A stretch of 64,000 bases of DNA from Trebonia sp963785645 (GTDB taxonomy: Bacteria > Actinomycetota > Actinomycetes > Streptosporangiales > Streptosporangiaceae). Below, piece after piece: positions 9,626-18,371 of the stretch. The DNA lies in assembly GCA_963785645.1 (NCBI GenBank), contig CAWAWG010000018.1:1-64000 (forward strand), given 5' to 3'. The stretch's first letter is position 1. Each line of letters begins with the position of its first letter. The notes below the pieces were generated by a model that was not told the origin of the DNA, did no database searches, and saw only the letters and a program-made list of their open reading frames with translations. Position numbers and translations under genes: made by a program.

Positions 9626-10222
9626 CTATTCCGTTACCTCTGGGCGATTCGATTCCCCGGCCTTCCTGATCGATTTACGTTTTCGATTGGCGGTCAAGTC
9701 TGATTCGCCGACTACCGCGTATTTTCTTGTAATCGACGCGAAGTTGGCACGAGCATCACGAGCGGCTTGCAGCTTACCACGGTAGCCGCGCGGTGGTTCT
9801 GTGCGCTCCGATCTCTGGTTATAAGCACTATCACAAAGAGTAGAAAGATCGGTAAGTGAGTTGCGCAGATTTTCGGCTGAGAGCGTTACACAGTCAGGTC
9901 CTGAGATGAGAACTGAAGCACGCTTTCGCTTCGAGTCCTCCCACGCTTCATAGTAAACTGTATAGGCTGATGTAATCTTTTCTTCCGGGGCGCTAAGGCT
10001 TATTCTGTCAACCAGTTCGCGTGCGCGATCTGCAAAAATTTCAGCAGAGGCAAGGAAAGCGCTGTAGGCATCGCGGCGGACTTCAGCATTTCGCTGCTTA
10101 CGTTCCTCTGTCACCAAATAATGCTGGGTGCGGGAAGCTATCCAGTTTGCCGTAAGCGTTACGCCACCGCCGACCAACGTACCGATAGCCCCGAAGAGGG
10201 CCGGCAACAAATCAGAGGCCAT
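9626..10222 (-). CDS. Hypothetical membrane-anchored protein
   Basis: The 198-residue product starts MASDLLPALFGAIGTLVGGG, a single N-terminal membrane segment at about residues 3-25. A long charged helical domain follows (EERKQRNAEVRRDAYSAFLA...), probably cytoplasmic and partly coiled coil. Proteins of this build (one helix plus a four-helix-like cytosolic domain) are common and uncharacterised in actinomycetes. I chose ATG 10222 because the preceding 12 residues are poor in coding character. It meets the acetyltransferase gene end to end. The IS66 remnant lies just upstream. No function can be assigned. Confidence 0.6.
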   Translation of the reverse strand: MASDLLPALFGAIGTLVGGGVTLTANWIASRTQHYLVTEERKQRNAEVRRDAYSAFLASAEIFADRARELVDRISLSAPEEKITSAYTVYYEAWEDSKRKRASVLISGPDCVTLSAENLRNSLTDLSTLCDSAYNQRSERTEPPRGYRGKLQAARDARANFASITRKYAVVGESDLTANRKRKSIRKAGESNRPEVTE

Positions 10223-10380
10223 GTCCACCAGCAAAGCAGATCGACCTGTCCACAGCAATCGGCCCGGCTGAGATTGCTTGCCGGAACGGCCCCAGGAGCG
10301 CAGAAGGCACGCTGAAGGGCATTCAGGTGGTCTTGACGGCGTTATTGCCTGTTGCGTTGGGTGACTGCTGCTGGGCAGGG

Positions 10381-11240
10381 TTAGGCGATGTCGGGGAGGG
10401 CTGGCATCCGGGCGTTTCCGGCGAGGGCGTCGCGGAGCGCGGTCAGGACCGAGACGCCGTGCTTGGCGGCGGTGGACGCGTAGCCGCGGATCGCGTAGCG
10501 GTTCCGGGTTGCGGTCTCCGAGCGGAGGCGGCCGGATATCTTCTGCTGCGTCCTGGCGGGGCGCAGGTCGCGCTCGGCCTGGTTCGAGGTCGGTGGTATC
10601 CGCAGGTCAGACAGGAAGCGGAGCACGTCGGCCGCCCGGTCCCGGAGGCATTCCAGGAGCATCCGGCCGGGCTTCTGCTTCTTGTTCGCGCCGGGGACGC
10701 GGGGGACTTCCTGGAGCCCGACGAGCACGGCGGACCGGAAGAGCCGCAGGTCAGCGGCGGTCTCGTCGGCGGGGGCAGCGTCCAGGCCCTGGTCGCGGGC
10801 CTGGTTGGCCGCGTGGATGAGGGCGCGGAGCGCGTCGGCGGCCTGGCGGGGCCAGACGGCGCCGGGGTACTGCTCGGCGGCGTCGGCAAGGCCGCGAAGG
10901 AGGTGAGCGCAGCACAACTGGTGCGCGATGCCGTCGTAGGCGTCGTAGTTCTGGTAACGGTCGTGGACCGCGACCGATCCGGACAGGTCGCCCAGGACGA
11001 ACCCGTCGAAGGAGGCCAGCGTCCGGTCGCCGAGGAAGTAGCAGGTCAAAAGGTTCGTGCAGGCGACCGGGAGGTACCTCTTGCGGGTCTTCGGGCCGGG
11101 GCCCGCCCTGACCGGGGTCTCGTCGGCGCAGACCACGGCGGCGGTCACGATGAGCGCCCGGATCAGCAGGCACGCGCCGCGCACGGCCCTGGCGGCGCAC
11201 TGCAGCAGCGAGTGCACGAAGCCGTCCGACGGCCTCTCTC
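10381..11240 (-). mobile_element. IS66-family transposase, C-terminal part only
   Basis: The last ~280 residues of the 682-residue open frame match an IS66 DDE transposase. Landmarks are VVCADETPVRAG (first catalytic Asp region), VAVHDRYQNYDAYDG (second Asp), QLCCAHLLRGLADAAEQYPG, TSNQAERDLRPARTQQKISG (Glu region) and YAIRGYASTAAKHG near the end. The N-terminal half and the accessory IS66 genes are missing. It is joined in frame to the HTH-TPR gene; the junction is near 11235-11245 and cannot be placed exactly. Terminal repeats of the IS were not identified in 10259-10380. It is probably an inactive remnant left by a deletion. Confidence 0.85.
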
Positions 11241-12429
11241 CCAGCTGTGCCAATGCGCGAACCTGTGGCGCATATGTCGGTCGCGCCCGCTTCAAGAGCC
11301 CTTGCACCAGTTCGCGGGCAAGAGTGTTGTAACGCATGTCTTCCGGCCCGCTTGTCTCCGCGTTGACCAGGTGCAGGAATACGCCCGGATCGTCGCGCCG
11401 CTGCTCATAGCACCGTGCGACCTCAAGGGCAAAGGTCGTCTTGCGTTCAAGGGAAGGCGATCGGGACATGTCGATATCGTCGGCGAGCCGGAGCGCTTCG
11501 CCGGCTTCACCCATCTCCATTTCGACGCTAACCGCGTGCAACCCAACATTCGTCGGCCCGAACACGGTCCACATCACGTTCTTGTCCCCGGTCACCCGCG
11601 CTGCGGGCAGCGCCTTGTCTCGGAGACGGTCACGCGCGGTCCACGGATCGTTGTTCCGTACGGCAGCGACGGCCGAAACGAGCCACAGCGCTCCCGTCAT
11701 GCCGACTGCATCAGTGTCTTCGTCGCCGGTATCGCGTTGCAAATCCTCGACCGCCTTCATGGCGACCTCTTCAGCCCCATCCGTCTCCCCCTGGGCAAGC
11801 AGGATATGCCCGAGGTTCCATTTCGCGGCCGCCGTCCGCACCGGGTCGTCTGCCGCCTCAGCCGCCATAACGCCCCGGTCAGCGACCAGCAGTGACAGGT
11901 CAGTGCGCCCGATTCGCTTCGTGAACGTCCGCAGCAGGAACGACAGGTCAGCGCCTATGCGCTGTGCCTCTCGCCGCTCATCGGACGAACCTTGCGCGAG
12001 TCCACGCTGTGCGGCCTGCACATCGACGATCAGTTCGGGCAGCACTTCCGACGCTTGGGTGTACCGATGCGGCGAACCTTGCCAGATCGACCAGGCGTCA
12101 TCGACCCGAGTACGCAGGCTAACCAGGTCGGGAGAATCGTCCGACCCGGAGTACGACATCAGCGCACGTTGCACCGCGTACCCGATCGGATGAACCCGTT
12201 CGTCATGCTCGGTCGCAGACTCGCCGAGCAGTTCAGACACCCGCACGCCGAGGATCTTGGAGAACCGATGAATCAGCGGCAGCGTTGGAGTCTTCAGCCC
12301 GCGCTCGATCTGCGACAGGTAATCCTCGGTGACTCCGGCCAGCCCGGCGACGACAGCTTGAGTCTTGCCTTTCGCCGTCCGGTAGAACCGAAGCCGCTCG
12401 CCTATCCGTACTTCAGGTTGGGGGGCCAT
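11240..12429 (-). CDS. XRE-type HTH regulator with TPR domain, 3' end fused to IS66
   Basis: From ATG 12429 (GGAGG 5 bp upstream) the product starts with a Cro/C1 HTH at residues 6-62 (RIGERLRFYRTAKGKTQAVVAG, VTEDYLSQIERGLKTPTLPL). About 330 residues of helical TPR-like sequence follow, including AAAKWNLGHILLAQGETDGAEEVAMKA. The natural end is lost; translation continues into the IS66 transposase to a stop at 10381, giving a 682-residue chimera without an internal stop. It is divergent from the HAD phosphatase at 12525, with a 95-bp shared intergenic region, matching the HTH-TPR/enzyme pairing seen elsewhere in the island. The HTH and most of the TPR domain may still work. Confidence 0.78.
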
Positions 12430-12524
12430 CAGTCCTCCGGTCGGCGTAGCGGGCACTCCCAAAGCCAGGGTAAGACATAAGGTAGCGGATTGCGCAAAAA
12501 CGAACACGGAACGGAGCAGAAGGC

Positions 12525-13229
12525 ATGGCAACCCCCCTCCTTGTTCTGTGGGACATCGACCACACCCTCATCGAGACCCGCGGCGTCGGCGGCCTGGTCT
12601 ACGCCGAGGCGTTCGCCAAGGTCACCGGCCGCCCCCTGGAGAAGATGCCCGAGCTAGCCGGACGCACCGAACCCGTAATCTTCCGCGAAGCCTTGAAGGT
12701 CAACGGCGTCGACCCGAACGAAAATCTTTACCCCCAGTTCGCCGCCGAGCAGGCCCGAGCCTACGCCGCCCACCTAGACGAGCTGCGCACCCGCGGCCGA
12801 GCCCTCCCCGGCGCAGCCGAGGCACTACACGCCCTATCGGAACGCAACGACGTGCTCCAGTCCGTCCTAACGGGCAACACGCGCCCCTCATCAGAGATCA
12901 AGCTGCGTGCTTTCGGCCTAGACCGCTATCTCGACTTCGACATCGGCGCCTACGGCACCGACGACGACACCCGCGCCAACCTCGTCGACATAGCCCGCCA
13001 CCGAGCCGAGAAAGCCCACGGCCCCAACTTCGACGACGGCGCAACAGTCTTGCTCGGCGACACCCCGAACGACGTGGCCGCCGCCCAGGCCAGCGGCGCC
13101 CGAATCATCGCGGTTGCCACCGGTAAAGACAGCGCCACAGCCCTAGACGAAGCCGGAGCCCCGACGGTGCTAGCCGACCTCACCGATACGCCAGCCGTCC
13201 TAGCCGCCATCTACGGACAGAGCGAATGA
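12525..13229 (+). CDS. HAD-superfamily hydrolase, phosphoglycolate phosphatase-like
   Basis: The 234-residue protein has HAD motif I (LLVLWDIDHTLIETRG, nucleophile Asp in DID), motif II near LQSVLTGNTRPSSEIKL (Thr after a hydrophobic strand), a Lys in the conserved region, and motif IV LLGDTPNDVAAAQASGARII. A helical cap lies between motifs I and II. It would dephosphorylate a small phosphomonoester; the substrate is unknown. ATG 12525 has ACGGAG upstream, and the same leader (GGAACGGAGCAGAAGGC) precedes a second, truncated copy at 25514. It is divergent from a HTH-TPR regulator and overlaps a second HAD gene at its stop (ATGA). Confidence 0.88.
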   Translation: MATPLLVLWDIDHTLIETRGVGGLVYAEAFAKVTGRPLEKMPELAGRTEPVIFREALKVNGVDPNENLYPQFAAEQARAYAAHLDELRTRGRALPGAAEALHALSERNDVLQSVLTGNTRPSSEIKLRAFGLDRYLDFDIGAYGTDDDTRANLVDIARHRAEKAHGPNFDDGATVLLGDTPNDVAAAQASGARIIAVATGKDSATALDEAGAPTVLADLTDTPAVLAAIYGQSE

Positions 13230-13724
13230 CCCCAGATTCGGCAGCCCTAGACGCCGCCATCCGCCAGTCCCGACACCTATTGTTCGCGTTCGATGGCACG
13301 ATACGTCAGGACAGACACGGGAAATCCGGTCGATTCTGCGACGCCTACCGTCCCGTACATCTACGAAGCGTTCGCAGCGTGCCGCGAATCCGGCCGCTCG
13401 GTCGTAGTCATCAGTCCGAAACAGGAAATTCACGTACCCAACTACCTTGACGCACACGATCTATTCACACAGATCACGGCCATAGCGGTATCGGTAGCCG
13501 ACGCAATCAACTTCCTTGAAATCGCTCCGGACAACTGCCTACATGTCACAAGCACCCCAGCCGACATCAAGGCCGCCCAAATCGCAGGAATACCCAGCAT
13601 CGGCTACGTTCGAACGACCGACGACGCCGCCCACCTGGTCGACGCCGGGGCGGTCGCATTCGTCTACAGCATGGCTGACTTGACAGTGTCGCTCCGCGCA
13701 CGCCATAACACCGGCGAATTATGA
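13226..13724 (+). pseudogene. Second HAD-like hydrolase, frameshifted
   Basis: The start ATGA overlaps the stop of the first HAD gene. The opening residues SRHLLFAFDGTI carry a degenerate motif I (AFDGT). The frame then shifts by one base near 13295, and the rest (YIYEAFAACRESGRSVVVIS, HVTSTPADIKAAQIAGIPSIGY, DAGAVAFVYSMADL) is read in the next frame to 13724. HTSTP-type sequence resembles motif IV (GDxxxD) but lacks the acidic residues, so even the repaired protein might be a non-catalytic HAD. It was probably co-transcribed with the first HAD gene. The upstream Asp pair and cap domain are reduced relative to the usual 220 residues. Confidence 0.6.
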
Positions 13725-13742
13725 CAGCTCCCCAGTTCCGTT

Positions 13743-14505
13743 TTACTGAAAGCCGAGCTTCCGGCAAGTTTCAGCAAGTCGGGACACATATATTCCAAAT
13801 CCAGAGTAATTCATCACGAGAACCCGCATCGACGAGTCATGCATCTCATGCTGTGCGACCACCCAGCAACTTTCTATACGACAAAGGTTAACCTGGCCGG
13901 AATCATCCAGCGAGCAGGCAAAGATGGGGCTCCGGGTAACAACAACCGGCAGAATAATGTGACCGCGATGGCCTTCAACTTTGGATTTTTCCGTGGAACC
14001 CTTATTATTCTCTCGGGAGTCCGAAACAGCGGCACTAGCGGCAGCCAGAACGGCATCACGGGCAAGATCTTTGTCCCCCTTCGTTTTCTTTTCAGTTATA
14101 GAGTAGGCAATCGGAACCTGATTGCCTGGACCTAGATCATATAGATCATCCAAACCGTCACATACATCGCAATCCCCATACTCTCCCACTAGAGAATATG
14201 GGAATCCGGCATCCCTTTGAAACGCCTTCGAACCACCAAAGAACGCGACCCATGGAGCAGGAGTACTCTTTACACTCAACAATCATATCTATTCTATGTT
14301 CGTTTTCTTCTCTCATCCGAAACCATGCGCACAGTACATCAATTTCACGCAGCTTACCCGTGACGGGATCGGTGTACTGAGAACCTTGGAGTACCAGTGA
14401 GCAGTGCGGTAGCAGTTGCCGCGCAACCTCCATTTCCAGAACATAGCCATTGTGATGCAACCAGTCTTGCACGTCTCTCAGCAACGTCTCATCATCGTCA
14501 GCCAT
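13743..14505 (-). pseudogene. PD-(D/E)XK nuclease-like gene, frameshifted
   Basis: From ATG 14505 the product reads MADDDETLLRDVQDWLHHNG, then QYTDPVTGKLREIDVLCAWF and DMIVECKEY. The spacing of REID and VECK fits the catalytic Asp and Glu-x-Lys of PD-(D/E)XK nucleases such as Mrr-like restriction enzymes. A one-base shift near 14268 moves the rest (STPAPWVAFFGGSKAF ... ILPVVVTRSPIFAC ... RLAETCRKLGFQ) to another frame that ends at 13743. Repaired, it would be about 250 residues. It would be a DNA-cleaving or DNA-binding protein of unknown specificity, possibly defence-related. Base composition is lower in GC than its neighbours, suggesting transfer. Confidence 0.6.
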
Positions 14506-14942
14506 GAGAGCTATCCAACCGCCTCGTCGGGCACGCGGCAACTGAAATAGCAGATCTGCGGTTCTGCGGCACGGCTCAGCGCAAGTCAACGATGTCAGCG
14601 ATTGTCCAGTTGCTCCGTTGCCGAATCTGGCCGTATTGGATCAAGGCGACGGCGCAAGCGCCGCCGCGTTCGGACGCACTCGCGCCGGGCGTGCGGCCTT
14701 GACGGCCGACCCGCCGCGAGGCGTCCGAACGGTCGGGAGCTACATCAGCGACGACCCAAAACCTGCCAGAGTGCGACAAAGCTGGGCACAGCCTGCGCTA
14801 GTCGACCGATCACATAGCGCAGGGTAGTTGACCACGATCCCCACCAAGACCCCTGTGATGTGACCACTTTGCCTTTTGAGCACCGGCCTGTAGAATTCAT
14901 TCCCAAGGTCATTCTCCTTACTGGCCGTACAGGATGATCTCC

Positions 14943-14978
14943 AAGCGCCCTTCGCTGGTACGACAGCGAAGGGCGCTT
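14943..14978. terminator. Perfect 15-bp stem-loop
   Basis: The arms AAGCGCCCTTCGCTG (14943-14957) and its exact complement (14964-14978) flank a 6-nt loop and are followed by TCTGTTA. It is a strong candidate terminator in the long gap 14590-15527, which otherwise has no gene I can support. Confidence 0.7.
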
Positions 14979-15048
14979 CTGTTACGACTTGCAGCGTACA
15001 AAGAAACACCATCAATTGCAAATGTCGTGACGTTAGAGTGCCAATAAG

Positions 15049-15079
15049 GACAACATTAATAGTCACCACTAATGTTGTC
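15049..15079. promoter_or_regulatory. 10-bp inverted repeat, operator-like
   Basis: GACAACATTA (15049-15058) and TAATGTTGTC (15070-15079) are perfect inverted repeats with centres about two turns apart, in AT-rich DNA about 450 bp upstream of the coiled-coil gene. The size suits a dimeric repressor. No partner is known. Confidence 0.4.
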
Positions 15080-15263
15080 AGCATAAGTAGATCAACATAT
15101 CGGGACAAACAAGGCAGCTTTTCGGTTGCCGCTTTTCTTTCTCGCCTCCGGCGGGGACCTCGGGCTCCAGGATGGACGCCTGCCGCCTGGTCGAGGTTGT
15201 CGTGTGGCCGGGGTGGGACTCTGCCCATCCCGTCGCCATCGGCCCAGGCAAAGCCGAGCAAAC

Positions 15264-15325
15264 CAGGCGCCACGGGTCAAGGTCATTCAGCCGGTGGGGT
15301 GCTCCACCTTGACCCGTGGCGCCTG
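15264..15325. repeat. Perfect 20-bp inverted repeat with 22-nt loop
   Basis: CAGGCGCCACGGGTCAAGGT (15264-15283) and its exact reverse complement (15306-15325) form a very stable cruciform or hairpin. The preceding 15191-15260 resembles 32092-32160, and 15145-15183 resembles 37787-37823, so this belongs to a dispersed intergenic element of the island. Confidence 0.75.
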
Positions 15326-15429
15326 CCCCGCTCCCCCGTGGGTGGGCCAACGGTGACGGGATGACCAACCGGGCGGGGCGTGCGCGGTCGCGCAGGCCAG
15401 AGAGACACAGAAACACCATGTCGGGAACC

Positions 15430-15516
15430 GTTTCCGTCGGAAACAGCACAGTTCAATTTCATATCGTTGCAAGATTTCATTTCATCATAGCATTCCATAT
15501 CGCAATGAAATGAAAT
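15430..15516 (+). promoter_or_regulatory. Operator-like palindromes upstream of the coiled-coil gene
   Basis: GTTTCCG-T-CGGAAAC (15430-15444) is a perfect palindrome. ATTTCATTTCAT (15474-15485) and ATGAAATGAAAT (15505-15516) are perfect inverted repeats 19 nt apart, ending 11 bp before the start codon. The region is strikingly AT-rich for this genome, which suits a regulated promoter. Confidence 0.45.
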
Positions 15517-15527
15517 AGAATAGGAAT

Positions 15528-16577
15528 ATGGCAGCAACCACCGCCCCCAAGCAATGCGCCTACCCTGGCTGTGACCAGCCCACCGCCGCGCCGGGCAGCG
15601 ACCGCGGCGCCAAGCCGAAGTACTGCGACGATCCCGACCACAACCCGCTGTCGGCCCACCGCGAGCGCCGCAGGAGGCAGGCTGAGATCAGCGGCCAGCG
15701 CGCCGAGGAAACCGGCGGGCAGCCCGTGACGTTTGGGATCACCCGCGCCGCCGAACTCATCGGAGCGCTGGAAAAGCTCACCGCCCAGCACGCCGACACC
15801 CTCGCCCGCGCCATCACCGAGTTGCGTGCGGTCGGCGACATCGAGTCGGCCGAAGCCGAGGTGTACGCTGCCCGCACCAGCGCCGACCAGCGCATTGCCA
15901 CGGCCGAAGCGCGACTTGCCGAAGAGATCCAGCGGCGCAGGGACGCCGAGACCGAACGCGACGACGCACGCGCCGACCGCGAGCAGGCCGACGACGCCAC
16001 CGCCCAGGCCATCACCCGCATGGACGCCTTGGAACGCGAACTTGCCGAACTCCGCACCACCACCGAAGCCCAAGTGCGCAGCATCCGCGCCAGCGCAGCC
16101 ACGGAAATCAAGCAGGCCCGCGAGAACGCCGACCGCGATATCAGCGCCGCACGCGCCGAGGCCGCCCGCCAGATCGCCGACGCCGAAGCACGCGCCGAGC
16201 AAACCGAACACGAAGCCACCCGAGCCCGCCAGGCCGAGGCCGCCGCCGTTGTCCGGGCCGAGCACGCCCAGGCCGCCGCAGCCGACGAGACCGCCCGCAT
16301 CCGCGCCGACCACCAGCACGCGCTCGACCAGCTCACCGCCGCCACCAACGCCCGCATTGCCGCCCTGGAAGAGACCCGCGACGCGCTGCGTATCCGCGCC
16401 GAGCGAGCAGAAAGCGACCTGGACGCCGCCCGCACCGAAAACCGGCGACTTGCCGAAAAACTCAGGCAGGCTACCGAAGCCGACCCGGAACCGGCCGACG
16501 CACCGTCACCGCGCCCCCGTACGACGAGCCGCACCAAGAAGACATCGAACACGCGGACACCCCATCCCGAGGCGTAG
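15528..16577 (+). CDS. Zinc-motif coiled-coil protein at the att end of the element
   Basis: The 349-residue protein begins with a Cys/His cluster, CAYPGCDQP then KPKYCDDPDHNPLSAHRERR, likely one zinc site. It continues with about 270 residues of Ala/Glu/Arg-rich heptads (AEARLAEEIQRRRDAETERD, and so on), a long coiled coil, and a basic tail RTTSRTKKTSNTRTPHPEA. Such proteins recur on actinomycete integrative elements; a DNA-organising or partition-like role is plausible but unproven. The stop lies about 150 bp before att core 2. Fragments of the same 3' end precede att core 4 (21329-21526) and att core 5 (32204-32360 and about 33120-33180), so this gene marks the right end of one element family. 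ATG 15528 is the only reasonable start. Confidence 0.7.
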   Translation: MAATTAPKQCAYPGCDQPTAAPGSDRGAKPKYCDDPDHNPLSAHRERRRRQAEISGQRAEETGGQPVTFGITRAAELIGALEKLTAQHADTLARAITELRAVGDIESAEAEVYAARTSADQRIATAEARLAEEIQRRRDAETERDDARADREQADDATAQAITRMDALERELAELRTTTEAQVRSIRASAATEIKQARENADRDISAARAEAARQIADAEARAEQTEHEATRARQAEAAAVVRAEHAQAAAADETARIRADHQHALDQLTAATNARIAALEETRDALRIRAERAESDLDAARTENRRLAEKLRQATEADPEPADAPSPRPRTTSRTKKTSNTRTPHPEA

Positions 16578-16601
16578 CGCGGACAGTATGACCACCCCGG
16601 C

Positions 16602-16623
16602 GCGTGCCACACACGTGCCATAC
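16602..16623 (+). repeat. 11-bp tandem arm-type repeat before att core 2
   Basis: CGTGCCACACA is followed by CGTGCCATACG. It lies 103 bp before att core 2, after a conserved block that also occurs before cores 4 and 5. Confidence 0.55.
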
Positions 16624-16725
16624 GCCAGGGTGTCCAAGGGTCAGCCACGGTCACTCACGGACAATTCGACGCCCATGACCAGGACCGATGTTCGCGCAGG
16701 TCACCGGCTATGCCGGGCGACCGAA

Positions 16726-16766
16726 CTTCCAAGCTGGTCATGCGGGTTCGATTCCCGTCATCCGCT
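16726..16766 (+). repeat. att core copy 2
   Basis: It is identical over 41 nt to the tRNA-Gly 3' end at 5215-5255. The 5' half of the tRNA is absent, so this is a recombination product and not a tRNA gene. It closes the 11.5-kb segment A. Confidence 0.9.
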
Positions 16767-16909
16767 CCCAAGGCTTCCGGGCTGTTCAGGGGCGCTTTTC
16801 GAGTATGCCAGCCCATGCTGCGGGCAGAAGGCTGGGGTCTACATGCCCGTTGCCCATTCTCCTGGCCAGCGGCTGCTCGGATCGGTCCGCGCAAAGCTGG
16901 GGTTGCCAC

Positions 16910-17251
16910 CTAACCAAGCACGTAGGACTCGTCGCCGAAGTCAGCGATGATCTTGAGCTTGCCCCCGAGAGCCTTGACGTAGGCGGCCAGGGTCTCTACC
17001 TCGCTGCGCTCCAGTTGGCCTTTCTCGATCCTGGAGACGCGCGCCTGGCTAACCCCCATGGCTTCGGCTACCTCGACCTGCGTGGCGTGCTGGCGCTTGC
17101 GGACCTCGGCTAGGCGCTGTGCCCGGACCTCGGCGATCATGCGATCGGCTCCCGACCGGACTTCCTCCTGCTCGTCCGGAGTGAAGCCGAAGTCCTCAAC
17201 CAGATCGTCCCAGTAGCGTGCGTTCGGGTTATTCAGTGGAGGCTGGTTCAC
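16910..17251 (-). CDS. HigA-like HTH antitoxin
   Basis: The 113-residue protein has a C-terminal XRE HTH (KRQHATQVEVAEAMGVSQARVSRIEKGQ, about residues 51-78, read in two parts) and ends KALGGKLKIIADFGDESYVL, the usual tail of HigA/XRE antitoxins. The N-terminal half is acidic and helical. It would neutralise the upstream toxin and repress the operon. Its start overlaps the toxin stop by 4 bp (17248-17251), and toxin-first order is typical of higBA. The pair fills the 1.05-kb segment between att cores 2 and 3 with nothing else. Confidence 0.85.
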   Translation of the reverse strand: MNQPPLNNPNARYWDDLVEDFGFTPDEQEEVRSGADRMIAEVRAQRLAEVRKRQHATQVEVAEAMGVSQARVSRIEKGQLERSEVETLAAYVKALGGKLKIIADFGDESYVLG

Positions 17252-17613
17252 TTCTTCTCCTCGTAATGCAGGTGTTCCGCATAGGCTTGCTCGGCTTGCG
17301 GGATAGCCGTCTTATACCAGTCTGACCACTTCCCAGCTTTGTCGCCGCCGACCAAGAAGACTGCGCGGCGCCGTGGGTCGAAGATAAACAGCATCCGCAC
17401 TTCGGTGCCGCCGGACGAACCGGGACGCAACTCCTTCAGGTTCGGCAGTTCAGAGCCGGCGATCGTGTCCACCAGTGGCCGCCCCAGCCCGGGGCCTTCC
17501 TCGGCAAGAGTCGTGATCGCCTGGCTGATCTGGATGAGCGTACCGCGGTCGGTTCGTCTCAGCTCATGCAGCCAGGACAAACAAGGCTCGACAACGATCA
17601 CCGTCCATGCCAT
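17248..17613 (-). CDS. HigB/RelE-like toxin (phage Gp49-type)
   Basis: The 121-residue protein opens VIVVEPCLSWLHELRRTDRG and contains ELRPGSSGGTEVRMLFIFDPRRRAVFLVGGDK, the pattern of the Gp49/HigB branch of RelE mRNA interferases. It includes the conserved Arg before a hydrophobic strand and the K-x-x-W-x-x-W/Y region AGKWSDWYKTAI. It would cleave mRNA at the ribosome. Start ATG 17613 is followed by the antitoxin gene with a 4-bp overlap. The upstream AT-rich stretch 17640-17670 is the likely promoter. Confidence 0.85.
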   Translation of the reverse strand: MAWTVIVVEPCLSWLHELRRTDRGTLIQISQAITTLAEEGPGLGRPLVDTIAGSELPNLKELRPGSSGGTEVRMLFIFDPRRRAVFLVGGDKAGKWSDWYKTAIPQAEQAYAEHLHYEEKK

Positions 17614-17695
17614 CCCGGTTCCCTCCCCAGCCTAGTTCCACCTACAAATATACCGCTCGTGTTATAAGAACGCACCCTGAGGATACTGGGGGCGG

Positions 17696-17717
17696 CGTGC
17701 CCGTTGCGTGCCCGATC
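17696..17717 (+). repeat. 11-bp tandem arm-type repeat before att core 3
   Basis: CGTGCCCGTTG is followed by CGTGCCCGATC. A near copy is at 36738, before att core 6, at almost the same distance from the core (94-95 bp), so cores 3 and 6 belong to one subfamily. Confidence 0.55.
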
Positions 17718-17811
17718 GGACGGTGAACCAGGGTGATTCACGGTCACTCACGGACAGGCGGGCACGCCGCCGACCTGCGTTGACGCTGGTCAGCGCGGCC
17801 GGACCCGGAGC

Positions 17812-17852
17812 CTTCCAAGCTGGTCATGCGGGTTCGATTCCCGTCATCCGCT
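17812..17852 (+). repeat. att core copy 3
   Basis: It is identical to the tRNA-Gly 3' end over 41 nt and extends 2 more matching bases upstream (AG). It separates the higBA segment from the Phd/PIN and RelA segment. Confidence 0.9.
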
Positions 17853-18078
17853 CCCATTCTTTTTCACAGTTCAAAAGCGTTTTTCGATCATGCTAGCTAT
17901 CCGCAAGGTAAGGCGGCTGGTGACGGCGCGCTCGTTAGCCCGCTCCCGATCAGCATCTTCACGGATCGACAGCTGCAAAGCTGGAGGTCGGGTCGCCTAT
18001 CCAACACGCAGGTTTTGTCGCCGAAGCCAGTTCCGCTCATTCGGTGCGAGCTTCGGAGATTTTTACTATCGTCACCGT

Positions 18079-18095
18079 GTAGCACCCGGTGCTAC
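18079..18095 (+). promoter_or_regulatory. Perfect 17-bp palindrome, probable antitoxin operator
   Basis: GTAGCACC-C-GGTGCTAC lies 10 bp before the antitoxin start and follows the AT-rich TTTTACTATC. Phd/YefM antitoxins bind short palindromes over their own promoters, so autoregulation is likely. Confidence 0.65.
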
Positions 18096-18104
18096 GCTGT
18101 GAAC

Positions 18105-18371
18105 ATGAGCATGCCCGAGATCACGCAGCGGGACCTGCGGTCCAAGTCGCGGGAGATCATGGACGCCGTCGAGCACGGGCAGTCGTTCACCGTCACCCGC
18201 GACGGCCATCAGATCGGGGAGCTGATCCCCATCCGGCGACGGCGCAGATTCGTCTCCCGGCAGGAGTTCGCGGCAATGTCCCGCAACGCCCCCGGCAGCG
18301 GGCTGGACGCATTCCGCGCCGACCAGGACGCGGCCGCCGACCACGAGGAAAGCGACCCGTATGAGCGGTGA
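18105..18371 (+). CDS. Phd/YefM-type antitoxin
   Basis: The 88-residue protein starts MSMPEITQRDLRSKSREIMD and continues VEHGQSFTVTRDGHQIGELIPIRRRRRF, the fold signature of Phd/YefM antitoxins (N-terminal DNA-binding domain). The acidic, disordered tail (DAFRADQDAAADHEESDPYE) would wrap the toxin. ATG 18105 or 18111 are both possible. It overlaps the PIN toxin start by 11 bp, so the two are translationally coupled. A second, related pair lies at 36923-37629. Confidence 0.88.
   Translation: MSMPEITQRDLRSKSREIMDAVEHGQSFTVTRDGHQIGELIPIRRRRRFVSRQEFAAMSRNAPGSGLDAFRADQDAAADHEESDPYER

Noticed and set aside
10327..11895. 522-residue open frame on the plus strand
   Set aside because: It lies wholly antisense to the IS66 tail and HTH-TPR gene, has no family signature and is rich in Gly/Arg/Gln as antisense frames of high-GC genes are.
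14740..15273. 177-residue minus-strand open frame with a hydrophobic stretch
   Set aside because: It runs through two hairpins and the operator-like inverted repeat, and has no plausible start; the hydrophobic part comes from an AT-rich intergenic patch.
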